This document shows positions 8,829 to 17,289 of a stretch of DNA of 54,747 nt, piece after piece. Under the pieces are notes generated by a model. That model saw nothing but the letters and a program-made list of their open reading frames with translations. It searched no databases and had not been told where the DNA came from. The DNA comes from an uncultured Clostridium sp. (GTDB taxonomy: Bacteria; Bacillota; Clostridia; TANB77; CAG-508), in the NCBI GenBank assembly GCA_947368535.1, contig CANBHY010000009.1, forward strand, positions 1 through 54,747, written 5' to 3'. The number at the start of each line of letters is the position of its first letter. The first letter of the stretch is position 1. Made by a program: the position numbers and the translations under genes.

Positions 8829-8858
8829 AAAAAGGTATCTGATTTTAGATACCTTTTT
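8829..8858. terminator. Bidirectional terminator between murE and the PHP gene
   Basis: A 12-bp stem (8829-8840 with 8847-8858, core GGTATCT/AGATACC) has A-tracts before and T-tracts after, so it can stop transcription from both convergent genes. Confidence 0.9.
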
Positions 8859-8903
8859 ATTTTATAAGCTATAATCTCAATTACACTATTTTAATACTAT
8901 TTT

Positions 8904-10004
8904 TTATCTTCCCTCTTCTTCTTTTCTCGATATTCTTCTACTTCTTATTGCTTTTAATTCATCTATATATTTTCTTAAAATATTGTTTTGTTTTAAATAA
9001 CCACCATCTTGTACAGAATTCATTATCCATTCTGTCTGTGCGACTTGTGGAACACTAACTCTACCAGTATTATATTGTATTCCTTCCACATCACTATGAT
9101 GATCGTCACTTCCTCCAGAAGCTAAAATAGCATGCTGTCTTACTTTCTCAAATAAAGTTTTTGAAAATTCATAACTATGATCCGGATAAAAAACTTCTAT
9201 TCCATCAAGATTACAATCAATCATCTCATCTAAATAATTTATAACATTAAACTTATCCATATATCTTCCTGGATGAGCTAAAAAAGCTTTTCCACCAGCT
9301 CTATGTATTGCATCTATAGTATCTTGAAAAGTTGGTCTAGAATCAGTCATATCAACAAATAATTCAGAGTCTTTATTATATAAATGCTTATTTATATACA
9401 ATTTTAAATTATCAGCTCTTTTTATTGCTCCATTTTCTTCATATTCTAAAAATCTATCATTCTCTGGATGACTAGCTAGTTCCTGATAAAAAGGTCCTAC
9501 TACTCCACCCTTACCTTCTAATTTAATTTTTTGATAAGCAGCATCTAAAACACTTTCATCAAATACTAAATTTTTCTCTTTAATTAATTTCTTAAATTCT
9601 GAATATAACACTTCATAAGGTTTTTTAGTTACTGTAGCTTGCAATCTCCTTATTTCTTCTCTCATAATATCTATATCAATACCATATCCTAAAACTTCTA
9701 CTATAACACCTTGATAAGACGTAATTAGTTCAGTTCCTGTTAATAATTTAACTGTTTCTAAAACATCTATTATATGACTTGGATCATATGATTCATCTTT
9801 TTTTACAACCTCAACTATAGAATATAAATCATCTTCTAAATTCTTATAACCATCTACACTATTATGATCTGTTATAGAAACAATATTTTTTCTAGTTTTT
9901 GCAGCTCTTAGTAACATTCTCATTGAACGTTGTCTTCCATCAGAACCACGTGTATGATTATGAATATCAATATTTGCATCTGTTGGTACTATATTATATT
10001 CCAT
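8904..10004 (-). CDS. PHP-domain metal-dependent phosphoesterase
   Basis: Start taken at 10004, preceded by AAAAGGAG; the frame extends upstream through the terminator of the next gene and that extension is unlikely to be translated. The 366 residues show polymerase-and-histidinol-phosphatase metal ligands in order: DIHNHTRGSDG (H15, H17), ITDHNSVDGY, FLAHPGR and GGSDDHHSD. PHP proteins of this layout hydrolyse phosphoesters such as nucleoside 3',5'-bisphosphates. The long insert between the second and third motifs (residues 90-240) is unlike the shorter characterised enzymes, so the substrate stays open. Confidence 0.85.
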   Translation of the reverse strand: MEYNIVPTDANIDIHNHTRGSDGRQRSMRMLLRAAKTRKNIVSITDHNSVDGYKNLEDDLYSIVEVVKKDESYDPSHIIDVLETVKLLTGTELITSYQGVIVEVLGYGIDIDIMREEIRRLQATVTKKPYEVLYSEFKKLIKEKNLVFDESVLDAAYQKIKLEGKGGVVGPFYQELASHPENDRFLEYEENGAIKRADNLKLYINKHLYNKDSELFVDMTDSRPTFQDTIDAIHRAGGKAFLAHPGRYMDKFNVINYLDEMIDCNLDGIEVFYPDHSYEFSKTLFEKVRQHAILASGGSDDHHSDVEGIQYNTGRVSVPQVAQTEWIMNSVQDGGYLKQNNILRKYIDELKAIRSRRISRKEEEGR

Positions 10005-10028
10005 TATTATTCTCCTTTTATAAAAACA

Positions 10029-10053
10029 GGGAGGCGATATTGCATTGCCTCCC
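10029..10053 (-). terminator. Terminator of the TPM-like gene
   Basis: On the minus strand a perfect 7-bp GC-rich stem (GGGAGGC/GCCTCCC) is followed by CTGTTTTT. It lies only 25 bases upstream of the PHP start codon, so it also sits in that gene's leader. Confidence 0.8.
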
Positions 10054-10086
10054 ACCAACTTCGTACTCTCTGCTGTCTTTTGGACA

Positions 10087-10644
10087 TTAATCTTTCGGCC
10101 TCAATAACTTGTCAGTCAGACTTATTAAATACGTCTTCCATTTTGATCCTTTGTTGCTTTTGTCAACACCATCAATCAAATATTTTACAGCATAATCGTC
10201 TATGACAGTGTCAGCCAGATCTCCAATCGCATAGTATACAGTCGATGAATACCACGCAGTCGGACAGATTATAAGAACATGTGCCTCATCATCAAAAAGT
10301 TCATAGTACTTGTCAACAGCCTTTGCATCGGACCAGCTATCATTCGAAGACATAACAACTACCTGAACGTTTGTCTTCTCATGAATGTACTTCAAGCCAT
10401 CCGTCAAAGCCCTTTTTTCTTGGAAATACCCCGCCTCGTCTATCACATAAGACGGATACGTTTCGTATTCTCCTTCTAATGGCTTTTTGCCAGAAAGGTT
10501 CGAATCGATAGCTATTGCAAAAAAAGTTACTAATGCAATCACTATTCCCACGCACAGTAATACTTCGCCCCGCGTAAGTGATCTTCCTCCTGACCGATAA
10601 CTGTGATGATAATGTCCTCCACCAGAATGTCCACCATGTGCCAT
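10087..10644 (-). CDS. TPM-domain-like membrane-anchored protein
   Basis: A 185-residue protein with an N-terminus rich in His and Gly (residues 1-20), one membrane segment (about 27-47) and an extracytoplasmic domain. That domain begins VIDEAGYF and contains VQVVVMSS, resembling the TPM (YgcG/Psb32) fold; phosphatase activity is reported for some plant members, role unknown here. AAGGAGG precedes the ATG. Its DNA is visibly more GC-rich than its neighbours, with codons such as GTC, TCG and GCC. It has its own promoter (10683-10711) and terminator (10029-10053), so it looks like a recently acquired single-gene unit. The domain call is by overall resemblance. Confidence 0.75.
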   Translation of the reverse strand: MAHGGHSGGGHYHHSYRSGGRSLTRGEVLLCVGIVIALVTFFAIAIDSNLSGKKPLEGEYETYPSYVIDEAGYFQEKRALTDGLKYIHEKTNVQVVVMSSNDSWSDAKAVDKYYELFDDEAHVLIICPTAWYSSTVYYAIGDLADTVIDDYAVKYLIDGVDKSNKGSKWKTYLISLTDKLLRPKD

Positions 10645-10682
10645 AACACATACCTCCTTGTTGTTTTATAGTGTACATATAT

Positions 10683-10711
10683 ATTATAACACATTTAGTC
10701 CATTATGTTAA
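10683..10711 (-). promoter_or_regulatory. Sigma-A promoter of the TPM-like gene
   Basis: Minus strand: TTAACA (10706-10711), 17-bp spacer, TATAAT (10683-10688), about 40 bases before the start codon. It overlaps the final codon region of the upstream peptidase gene. Confidence 0.8.
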
Positions 10712-10716
10712 CAGTT

Positions 10717-12114
10717 TTACTCATTCCAAAAAGCTTTATAAGTTTTATATGCTGAATATACATCATATTTACTTGTAACTTCATATGGTGCATGCATAGA
10801 AAGTACTGGTACACCACAATCAATAACATCAGCACCTTTATTAGCTAAAATATATGCTATAGTGCCTCCACCACCGATATCAACTTTTCCAAGTTCAGCA
10901 ATTTGATACAATATATTATTTTTCTCTAATACACTTCTAACCCATGCAACAAATTCAGCATTAGCATCAGAAGCACCTGATTTTCCTCTAGCACCTGTAT
11001 ACTTGTTTAAGCTAATTCCTTCTCCAAGAAATCCTGCGTTATTTTTATCTGAAACAGATGCATATAATGGATCAAATCCAGCATCAACATCAGAAGAAAG
11101 CATTTTAGAAAAACAAAATACCTTATCCAATAAATTAGGTCTATTTATACCTAATTTATTAAGCATTTCTGATATAAAGAAATCAAACATATGAGATTCC
11201 ATACCTGTATTTCCCATACTTCCAACTTCTTCTTTATCTGATAATATACATACAGCAGTATTTTTTACATTATTTAATTCCATCATTGCAGCAAGTGAAG
11301 TAAAAGCACATACTTTATCATCTTGCCCATATGCTGCAACCATACTCTCATCTAGTCCTAAACTTCTAGCCTTAAATTGAGGTACTAATTCAAGCTCTGA
11401 ACTCGTTAAATCTACTTCTGTAATTCCATATTTTTTATTTAATATATTTAAAATATTTAATTTTACTTGTTCAGTACATTCTTTTTCATCATAAGGAATG
11501 CTTCCAACTAGTAAACTTAAATTCTCTCCTTCAACTCCATCTTTCAGTTTTTTCTCCATTTGAGTTTGAGCTAAATGAGGTAAAAGATCTGTAATTGTAA
11601 ATATTGGATCATTTTCATCTTCACCAATATTCACTTCAATTTTTTCTCCATTTGACTTAACAATTACACCATGAATACTAAGTGGAATAGTAGTCCATTG
11701 ATATTTTTTAATTCCACCATAATAATGTGTTTTAAAATATGCTAATTTTCCTTCTTCTACAAGTGGATTTGGTTTTAAATCAAGTCTTGGAGAATCTATA
11801 TGTGAACCTATAATATGAAGACCATTTTCAATAGATTCATTCCCTATTATAGCTAAATACATGCTTTTATCTCTATTTATAAAATAAATCTTATCTCCTG
11901 CCTTTAAAGATTCAAATTCCATTATATCTTTAAAACCATTTTCATCTGCTAATTTTTTAGCAGCTTTAACAAACTCTCTTTCTGTTTTAGATACATTTAA
12001 AAAATCAATATATCTTTTAGAAAAATCAAATATATTCTTTTTTTCTGTATCATCTACCATTTTCCAACCAGACTCTTTTTTATTAAAAAGTCTATCTTTT
12101 AAATTTTCTTCCAT
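10717..12114 (-). CDS. M18 family aminopeptidase
   Basis: A cytoplasmic zinc aminopeptidase of the aspartyl-aminopeptidase family, trimming N-terminal (often acidic) residues. The 465 residues match family length. Visible motifs are the first metal-binding His in IIGSHIDSPRLDLK (H105), the AYGQDDKVCAFTSL segment with a bridging Asp, the general-base pair in DKEEVGSMG, and the late SMHAPYEV motif with the last His. The ATG follows GGAGGAATT. It lies 31 bases after ogg and is probably the last gene of the rnc-to-M18 run. Confidence 0.92.
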   Translation of the reverse strand: MEENLKDRLFNKKESGWKMVDDTEKKNIFDFSKRYIDFLNVSKTEREFVKAAKKLADENGFKDIMEFESLKAGDKIYFINRDKSMYLAIIGNESIENGLHIIGSHIDSPRLDLKPNPLVEEGKLAYFKTHYYGGIKKYQWTTIPLSIHGVIVKSNGEKIEVNIGEDENDPIFTITDLLPHLAQTQMEKKLKDGVEGENLSLLVGSIPYDEKECTEQVKLNILNILNKKYGITEVDLTSSELELVPQFKARSLGLDESMVAAYGQDDKVCAFTSLAAMMELNNVKNTAVCILSDKEEVGSMGNTGMESHMFDFFISEMLNKLGINRPNLLDKVFCFSKMLSSDVDAGFDPLYASVSDKNNAGFLGEGISLNKYTGARGKSGASDANAEFVAWVRSVLEKNNILYQIAELGKVDIGGGGTIAYILANKGADVIDCGVPVLSMHAPYEVTSKYDVYSAYKTYKAFWNE

Positions 12115-12145
12115 AATTCCTCCTTAGTTTTTTATATTTTTAATT

Positions 12146-13015
12146 TTACTTTATATTTTCTCTTGCCCAGTAAAATAAATATTGCTGTGCTAAGCCCTGT
12201 TTTTCTTCAAATAAATTATAAGCACATTCTTGAATTGCCTTTTTAGTAACCTTAGTTTCATCTTCATTATGAATATATAATGTATTCATAACTCTTCTAA
12301 CCCATACATCAATAGGAAAAGAATCATATCTCTTAAGTGCAAAAAGCATTATACAATCAGCAACTTTTTCTCCAACTCCATCTAATTTTAAAAGTTCTTC
12401 TCTTATTTCTAAAGTATTCTTCATCTTAGTTAATTTATCAATACTAACTTCATTATTTAAAATCATCTGAGTAGTTTTATATATTCTCTTATCTCTAAAA
12501 CCTGTGCCTAAAGATCTTAAATCACTAACAGATAATTTTGAAAGTTTTTCTACTGTTGGAAATAAATAATAATCTTTTCCATTCCAAGTAATTTTCTCAC
12601 CACATTTTTCAGAAATACGTTCAATTATTCCTTTAATTCTAGGAATATTGTTATTTGCCGAAATAATAAATGAAATAATCATTTCCCATAAATCTTGATT
12701 TAATATTCTAATTCCATATCCAAAATCAACACTTTTTTTCATACTGTCATCTATCTTTGAAAATTCCCTTTTTATTTCATCATAATTAGTTCCTAAATCA
12801 AAATAATCATAAATTATTGAGTTTATATCACCTTCTAAAATTCCTTCAAAAACAACTCTATTTTTATTTTTAGAAACTTTTAAAACTCCTGAATTTATAA
12901 CACCTATATAAGAATCATCATCCTGCTTATTCCATCTAAAGCATTGACCACAATCAAAAATATGTTCAAGTTCAAAACTATCTAAATTATTTAAAACTAA
13001 TTTTTGTTCTTTCAT
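12146..13015 (-). CDS. ogg: 8-oxoguanine DNA glycosylase / AP lyase (OGG1 type)
   Basis: Excises 8-oxoguanine opposite C and nicks the abasic site. The 289 residues show the OGG N-terminal domain (FDCGQCFRWNK, residues 20-30) followed by the helix-hairpin-helix GPD domain with LDGVGEKVADC (catalytic K217) and PIDVWVRR (D236). This corresponds to human K249 and D268. The architecture is that of eukaryotic-type OGG1 found in Clostridia, not MutM. The start follows GAGGGTGACTTA. It lies between yitT and the M18 peptidase on the same strand. Confidence 0.92.
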   Translation of the reverse strand: MKEQKLVLNNLDSFELEHIFDCGQCFRWNKQDDDSYIGVINSGVLKVSKNKNRVVFEGILEGDINSIIYDYFDLGTNYDEIKREFSKIDDSMKKSVDFGYGIRILNQDLWEMIISFIISANNNIPRIKGIIERISEKCGEKITWNGKDYYLFPTVEKLSKLSVSDLRSLGTGFRDKRIYKTTQMILNNEVSIDKLTKMKNTLEIREELLKLDGVGEKVADCIMLFALKRYDSFPIDVWVRRVMNTLYIHNEDETKVTKKAIQECAYNLFEEKQGLAQQYLFYWARENIK

Positions 13016-13069
13016 TAAGTCACCCTCTTTTGGTAAAAATCATATCACAAATTTTAAATTGCGTAAATA

Positions 13070-13915
13070 CTAATCTAATGATTTAAAACCTAGTCCATAG
13101 ACCTCTCTTGCATCAGTGACAACTAAAAAAGCATGTTTATCTAAACTATATATTTTTTCTCTTAAATTTTGAATCTCTCTCCTATTTATAGCTGTCATAA
13201 TTATTTTCTTTTCCTTTTCCGAATATGCTCCTTTTCCATAAATTTCAGTTACTCCCATGTTCAATTCTTTATTTAAAACTCTTAATATAGGTTTATCCAT
13301 ATCAGTTATAATAAAAACCAACTTTGAGAAATTAACACCTTCAAATACAATATCAATCATTTTTCCAACTATAAAAATGGCAATTGCTGAATATAAACCT
13401 ATTTCAATATCTCCGAAAAAAAATACATTTAAAAATACTACCACTGTATCTATTCCATTTAACAATTTAGCTGTTGGAATTTTTGAATTATACACCTTAA
13501 ATAAAGAAACAATTAAATCAGTCCCACCAGTAGATGCATGAACTTTAAAAATTATCCCAGTTCCTATTCCAATTAAAATTCCTCCATAAATTGAAGCTAA
13601 CAACATATCGTTTGTAATAGTTGGAATCTTTTCAAAAATATCAATAAAGATTGAAAGAAAAAAAGTTCCTACCAAACACTTTGCAAAAAACTTTTTTCCT
13701 AGCTTCATAAACGCCCAAATGAAAAAAGGTATATTTAAAATAATTACAGTTTTACCTACATCAAACTTCAAAAAATAGTAAAAAATTGTTGCAATACCAG
13801 TAAAACCACCTGATGAAAGTTTATTTGGTAATAAAAAACTTGCCATTCCAAAACCAGCAAATAAAGTCCCAGCAATTGTAAAAAATATTTCCTTAATAAA
13901 TTTCTTTTTTTCCAT
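13070..13915 (-). CDS. YitT family membrane protein
   Basis: An integral membrane protein of unknown function: five or six hydrophobic segments (residues 10-190, DUF161) followed by the cytoplasmic DUF2179 domain (VFIITDMDKPILRVL onward) ending in REVYGLGF, as in YitT/YpjC/YqfU. The ATG at 13915 is favoured over a GTG nine bases upstream, because the only ribosome-site candidate (ATAGGTG) is then better spaced. That ribosome site is inside the terminator stem of the preceding gene, which may link termination to translation here. Confidence 0.88.
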   Translation of the reverse strand: MEKKKFIKEIFFTIAGTLFAGFGMASFLLPNKLSSGGFTGIATIFYYFLKFDVGKTVIILNIPFFIWAFMKLGKKFFAKCLVGTFFLSIFIDIFEKIPTITNDMLLASIYGGILIGIGTGIIFKVHASTGGTDLIVSLFKVYNSKIPTAKLLNGIDTVVVFLNVFFFGDIEIGLYSAIAIFIVGKMIDIVFEGVNFSKLVFIITDMDKPILRVLNKELNMGVTEIYGKGAYSEKEKKIIMTAINRREIQNLREKIYSLDKHAFLVVTDAREVYGLGFKSLD

Positions 13916-13948
13916 AAAAAACACCTATACTACAATTAGTATAAGTGT
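13915..13948 (-). terminator. Terminator after the radical-SAM gene, overlapping the yitT ribosome site
   Basis: Minus strand: an 11-of-12-bp stem (13937-13948 with 13921-13932, loop four bases) is followed by six U (13920-13915). The 3' arm contains the presumed yitT ribosome binding site and the U-run ends at its ATG. Confidence 0.75.
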
Positions 13949-13959
13949 TTAAAATAATT

Positions 13960-15030
13960 TTATACATTTTCATTTTCATCTAAAAAATCTGTAAATACTT
14001 TAGTAACCTTAATTTCAATTTTACCATTTTTCATTTTTCTACTTTGTTTAACTTTCGCATCTACATCATAAAACTCTTTAAGCTTATCAATATTCTCTCT
14101 TTTATATCCTACAACATTATTTATATTTTCTGCACTAGTCAAAATTTCAACTTCTTTTACTTTTACATTATAACTCTTTATCTTTTTCACAATAGTATCA
14201 TAATTAATAGATGCCTCAACTAATTGTCTAAAGTTTTCATGATATGGACCTGCTACAACTTCACTATTTTCATTTTTACTTAAATCAGAAATTGTATCAG
14301 TAGATTGAAGACCAACTCTTATTACATTAATTCTCTTCTTTGCAAAAAAATAACATAATTCTTTAGATCTTTCCACAGCTTGATTAACACTTAGTGGAGA
14401 ATATGTACCTTCTTCATATTCTTTTTCTAGCTCTGTTCCTTTTAAAACTAAAACTGGATATATTCTCATAATCTTTGGTTTAAGTTTTGCCAAATTTTTA
14501 GCTGTTTTAAACTCATCTAAAGCCGTACTTTCAGGAAGTCCTACCATCATTTGATGTCCTAAAGTAAATCTATACCTTCTAATAAGTTTTGAAGCTTTTT
14601 TTACATCTGCAAATGTATGATTTCTTTTGCATCTATTTAGAATATAATCGTTAGTAGATTGTACTCCTAATTCAATTGTTTTTACTCCATATTTTTTAAG
14701 TAATTTTAGCCTATTTGAATCAATATAATCTGGCCTAGTAGAAACTCTTATACTATTAACTTTTTTTGCTTTAATAAATTCACTTGCAACTTTTAATAAA
14801 GCCTCTTGTTTCTCAATGTCAATTCCAGTAAAACTTCCCCCAAAAAAAGCAATCTCAGTATACTTTTCTTTTTCTTTAAAACTTTTTAGATAATATTCCA
14901 CTGTCTTTTTTACATCATCAGGCGTAATATCTTCGGTTTGTCCACTTATGGTTTTCTGATTACAAAATGTACAATTATTAGGACATCCAAGATGCGGAAC
15001 AAAAATAGGAATAATATATTGTTTTTTCAT
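13960..15030 (-). CDS. Radical SAM protein of the Elp3-like type
   Basis: A radical SAM enzyme of unknown reaction. The 356 residues contain CxxxCxxC at C16, C20 and C23 (HLGCPNNCTFCNQ), the glycine-rich IAFFGGSFTGI, and a C-terminal region typical of the Elp3-like radical SAM group (RIYPVLVLKGTELEKEY). It lacks the GNAT acetyltransferase domain of full Elp3. The start is an ATG with GGAG upstream. It follows rnc by 12 bases, an arrangement common in Clostridia, so transcription with rnc is likely. Confidence 0.88.
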   Translation of the reverse strand: MKKQYIIPIFVPHLGCPNNCTFCNQKTISGQTEDITPDDVKKTVEYYLKSFKEKEKYTEIAFFGGSFTGIDIEKQEALLKVASEFIKAKKVNSIRVSTRPDYIDSNRLKLLKKYGVKTIELGVQSTNDYILNRCKRNHTFADVKKASKLIRRYRFTLGHQMMVGLPESTALDEFKTAKNLAKLKPKIMRIYPVLVLKGTELEKEYEEGTYSPLSVNQAVERSKELCYFFAKKRINVIRVGLQSTDTISDLSKNENSEVVAGPYHENFRQLVEASINYDTIVKKIKSYNVKVKEVEILTSAENINNVVGYKRENIDKLKEFYDVDAKVKQSRKMKNGKIEIKVTKVFTDFLDENENV

Positions 15031-15042
15031 ATCTGGCTCCTT

Positions 15043-15711
15043 TTATATATTTTGAAGCGCATTTTTTGCTGCTTCCATTTCAGCATTCTTTTTATTTTTT
15101 CCTTTACCCTCTGCTAATATTTTATCATCACAAGAAACCTCTACAACAAAAGTTTTGTCATGATCTGGTCCTTCTTCTTTTAAAACATTATATTGTATCT
15201 TAACTTCTCCATGAATTTGAAGCTTCTCTTGTAAAACAGTTTTATAATCCTTCATCCCAACATTTCTACTTGCTATTTGTATTGTATTTTCTAAATTTTC
15301 TAAAATAAACTTTTTACTATTTTCTAAATTACTATCTAAATATATTGCAGCAATAACAGCTTCTATACTGTCTGCCATAATAGCCTTTTTACTATTTTGT
15401 GAATGTTTCTCACTTTTTCCCAAATATAAGAAATCACTAAAATTATGTCTCACTGCTATTTCATATAAACTATCCTCACAAACAACATTAGCCCTAACTT
15501 TAGTCATTTCTCCTTCTGATAATTTTGTATACTTCGAAAATAAATATTCACTAATAACAAACTCCAAAATGCTGTCACCTAAGTATTCTAATCTTTCATT
15601 ACTTTTCACTCTATTTTCATATGCATAAGAAGTATGTGTAAGAGCCTCTTTTAATAACCCTTTATTCTTAAAAGTATATCCAATATTTTTCTCACAACTT
15701 GCTAAATCCAC
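15043..15711 (-). CDS. rnc: Ribonuclease III
   Basis: A double-strand-specific endoribonuclease that processes pre-rRNA and other duplex RNAs. The 222 residues are normal: the RNase III domain carries the signature NERLEYLGDSILEFVI with metal ligands, and a second Asp/Glu pair lies at MADSIEAVIAAIY. A C-terminal double-stranded RNA-binding domain (about 150-222) ends in KKNAEMEAAKNAL. The start is GTG with GGAGG ten bases upstream; no better ATG exists. First gene of a run with the radical SAM gene. Confidence 0.95.
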   Translation of the reverse strand: MDLASCEKNIGYTFKNKGLLKEALTHTSYAYENRVKSNERLEYLGDSILEFVISEYLFSKYTKLSEGEMTKVRANVVCEDSLYEIAVRHNFSDFLYLGKSEKHSQNSKKAIMADSIEAVIAAIYLDSNLENSKKFILENLENTIQIASRNVGMKDYKTVLQEKLQIHGEVKIQYNVLKEEGPDHDKTFVVEVSCDDKILAEGKGKNKKNAEMEAAKNALQNI

Positions 15712-15750
15712 TATCTTTTTTCCTCCTTTCCTTTATCCAATTATTTACAC

Positions 15751-15779
15751 ATTATAACATCAAAATTATAAAAAGTAAA
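15751..15779 (-). promoter_or_regulatory. Promoter of rnc
   Basis: Minus strand: TTTACT (15774-15779), 17-bp spacer, TATAAT (15751-15756), 40 bases before the GTG start. Confidence 0.65.
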
Positions 15780-15819
15780 ATACTAGTTTGAATAAAATAT
15801 TTCTTTCTATAATGAAATC

Positions 15820-15843
15820 AGAGGCCAGCCATAGCCAGCCTCT
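15820..15843 (-). terminator. Terminator-like hairpin after the YkgJ-type gene
   Basis: A 6-bp GC-rich outer stem (AGAGGC with GCCTCT) and a possible short inner GGC pairing. The following minus-strand sequence is only moderately T-rich, so efficiency is uncertain. Confidence 0.5.
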
Positions 15844-15854
15844 TACACGATTCA

Positions 15855-16784
15855 CTAACAAATTCCATCAAATTCAACATCTTTCCAGAGAAATTCACCA
15901 TATAATGCTTCTAAAATACTCTGATACGGTAACCAGTCCTCGGCACACTGCCTAAAGCTATATCCTCTTGTGCATGTCTTTCCCTCAAGCTTCTCAGGAA
16001 CTAACGCCCTACCTCCATATGGTCTGTCTTCGTCATCAAAAGAGCAGCCTCCTGTTTCAAGTAAAATACAACCTCCATTGCTTTCAGTCGGGTCTGTATC
16101 GCAAACAGCAGCGTACTTATTTCTGACTTTTACTATTATTACATCCTGCTCTAATCCAGTTTGCATCTTAGGTACAAATACTAAAGAAATATACCCTTTT
16201 GAAATGATTGATCTCATTTTTTCCAAAGATATGCTTTTAAAATCCTTAGGTGAGAAATAACAACCTGAATTCTTACAACATGCTCCACCACAGATTTTAC
16301 ATTGCACCTTATCAAAACTTGCTTCTGGACGAGCCAAAGATAACAAATAATAGCAGACATTGTCCACAATGGGTTCATAGCGTAGCCACTCTTCAAGAGC
16401 TTCTTCTTCATCATAAATTGGCACACATTCTAAACGCCCATTCTTTTTCTGAGGAATCATCAACTTACATCCCCTAGGTCTACTATGGTAATCCTTACAT
16501 GTACACCCCCTTTTCGCATCCCAAAATGCACATTCTCCATTTACAGAATTCAGTTGTCTCTGTATCTTTTCGCACCCTTTTTGAGGTACTCTAAGAATAA
16601 AGCCAGCCCTTTTGCGTTTGGAATCAAATACAGGATAAAACATTATCCGATTTTCATAGTAAAGTTTCAGAATGGAATTAAAGGTCAGCTCTTCAAAATC
16701 TTCTGGCGCATAAATTCCTCCACCATTCCGACAGCACTTTCCTCCGCATTCTTTACAGAGTTCGCGATTTGTGTACTGAATCAT
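15855..16784 (-). CDS. Tandem-duplicated YkgJ-type cysteine-cluster protein
   Basis: The 309-residue protein is an internal duplication. Each half opens with CxxCxxxCC (C10, C13, C17, C18 and again C162, C165, C169, C170). Each continues with a YAPEDF or FSPKDF strand, a later cysteine-rich segment (residues 85-106 and 239-271) and a matching EEWL/EDWLPY helix. YkgJ (UPF0153) proteins are thought to bind Zn or an Fe-S cluster; no reaction is established. ATAGGAGG precedes the ATG. Codons are more GC-rich than the surroundings, and the gene has its own promoter and hairpin, so it looks like a transferred single-gene unit between rnc and acpP. Confidence 0.75.
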   Translation of the reverse strand: MIQYTNRELCKECGGKCCRNGGGIYAPEDFEELTFNSILKLYYENRIMFYPVFDSKRKRAGFILRVPQKGCEKIQRQLNSVNGECAFWDAKRGCTCKDYHSRPRGCKLMIPQKKNGRLECVPIYDEEEALEEWLRYEPIVDNVCYYLLSLARPEASFDKVQCKICGGACCKNSGCYFSPKDFKSISLEKMRSIISKGYISLVFVPKMQTGLEQDVIIVKVRNKYAAVCDTDPTESNGGCILLETGGCSFDDEDRPYGGRALVPEKLEGKTCTRGYSFRQCAEDWLPYQSILEALYGEFLWKDVEFDGIC

Positions 16785-16854
16785 CCTTTCCTCCTAATAT
16801 AAATTATCAACCTCTCCTTAAAAGAAACTAGGAGTATTATCGTGTTACTCTTCT

Positions 16855-16883
16855 ATTATAGCACTTTTGCATAGTTATGTAAA
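16855..16883 (-). promoter_or_regulatory. Promoter of the duplicated YkgJ-type gene
   Basis: Minus strand: TTTACA (16878-16883), 17-bp spacer ending in TGC, TATAAT (16855-16860): a strong extended -10 sigma-A promoter. Confidence 0.8.
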
Positions 16884-16968
16884 CTTTCATTTATTACACA
16901 AAATCTGAACAAAAAAACAATCTATGATATAATTCATAAATTGTTTCTTTTTAATTATTATCTTATTA

Positions 16969-17208
16969 TTAAACATTTTCTTTTATATAATCAACTACGT
17001 CACCTACAGTAGTAACTTTTTCAGCGTCAGCATCTGGTATTTCTATATCAAATTCTTCTTCTAATGCCATAACTAATTCAACTATATCTAAAGAATCAGC
17101 TCCTAAATCATCTATAAATGATGCTTCCATTGTTACTGAAGCTTCAGCTACTCCTAATTGTTCAACAATAATTCCTTTAACTTTTTCGAAAACTTCCTCT
17201 GTATTCAT
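16969..17208 (-). CDS. acpP: Acyl carrier protein
   Basis: A small acidic carrier holding fatty-acyl intermediates on a phosphopantetheine arm. The 79 residues include the attachment Ser S39 in [25 protein letters not shown] lies eleven bases before the ATG. It follows plsX, the usual pairing in Firmicutes lipid operons (plsX makes acyl-phosphate from acyl-ACP). It also has a promoter of its own at 17251-17280. Confidence 0.96.
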   Translation of the reverse strand: MNTEEVFEKVKGIIVEQLGVAEASVTMEASFIDDLGADSLDIVELVMALEEEFDIEIPDADAEKVTTVGDVVDYIKENV

Positions 17209-17250
17209 TTATAAGAACACCTCCTCTTTTTCTAAAATGTACTTTTTACT

Positions 17251-17280
17251 ATTATTATTCTATGCAATATAAAATGTCAA
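17251..17280 (-). promoter_or_regulatory. Promoter upstream of acpP
   Basis: Minus strand: consensus TTGACA (17275-17280) with AATAAT (17251-17256) at 18 bp. It sits in the 81-bp plsX-acpP gap and would boost acpP over plsX. Confidence 0.6.
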
Positions 17281-17289
17281 GATGTTTTT

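Noticed and set aside
10379..10678. Second minus-strand frame covering the start of the TPM-like gene
   Set aside because: Composition is random (Trp/Arg-rich) and the promoter and ribosome site belong to the other frame.
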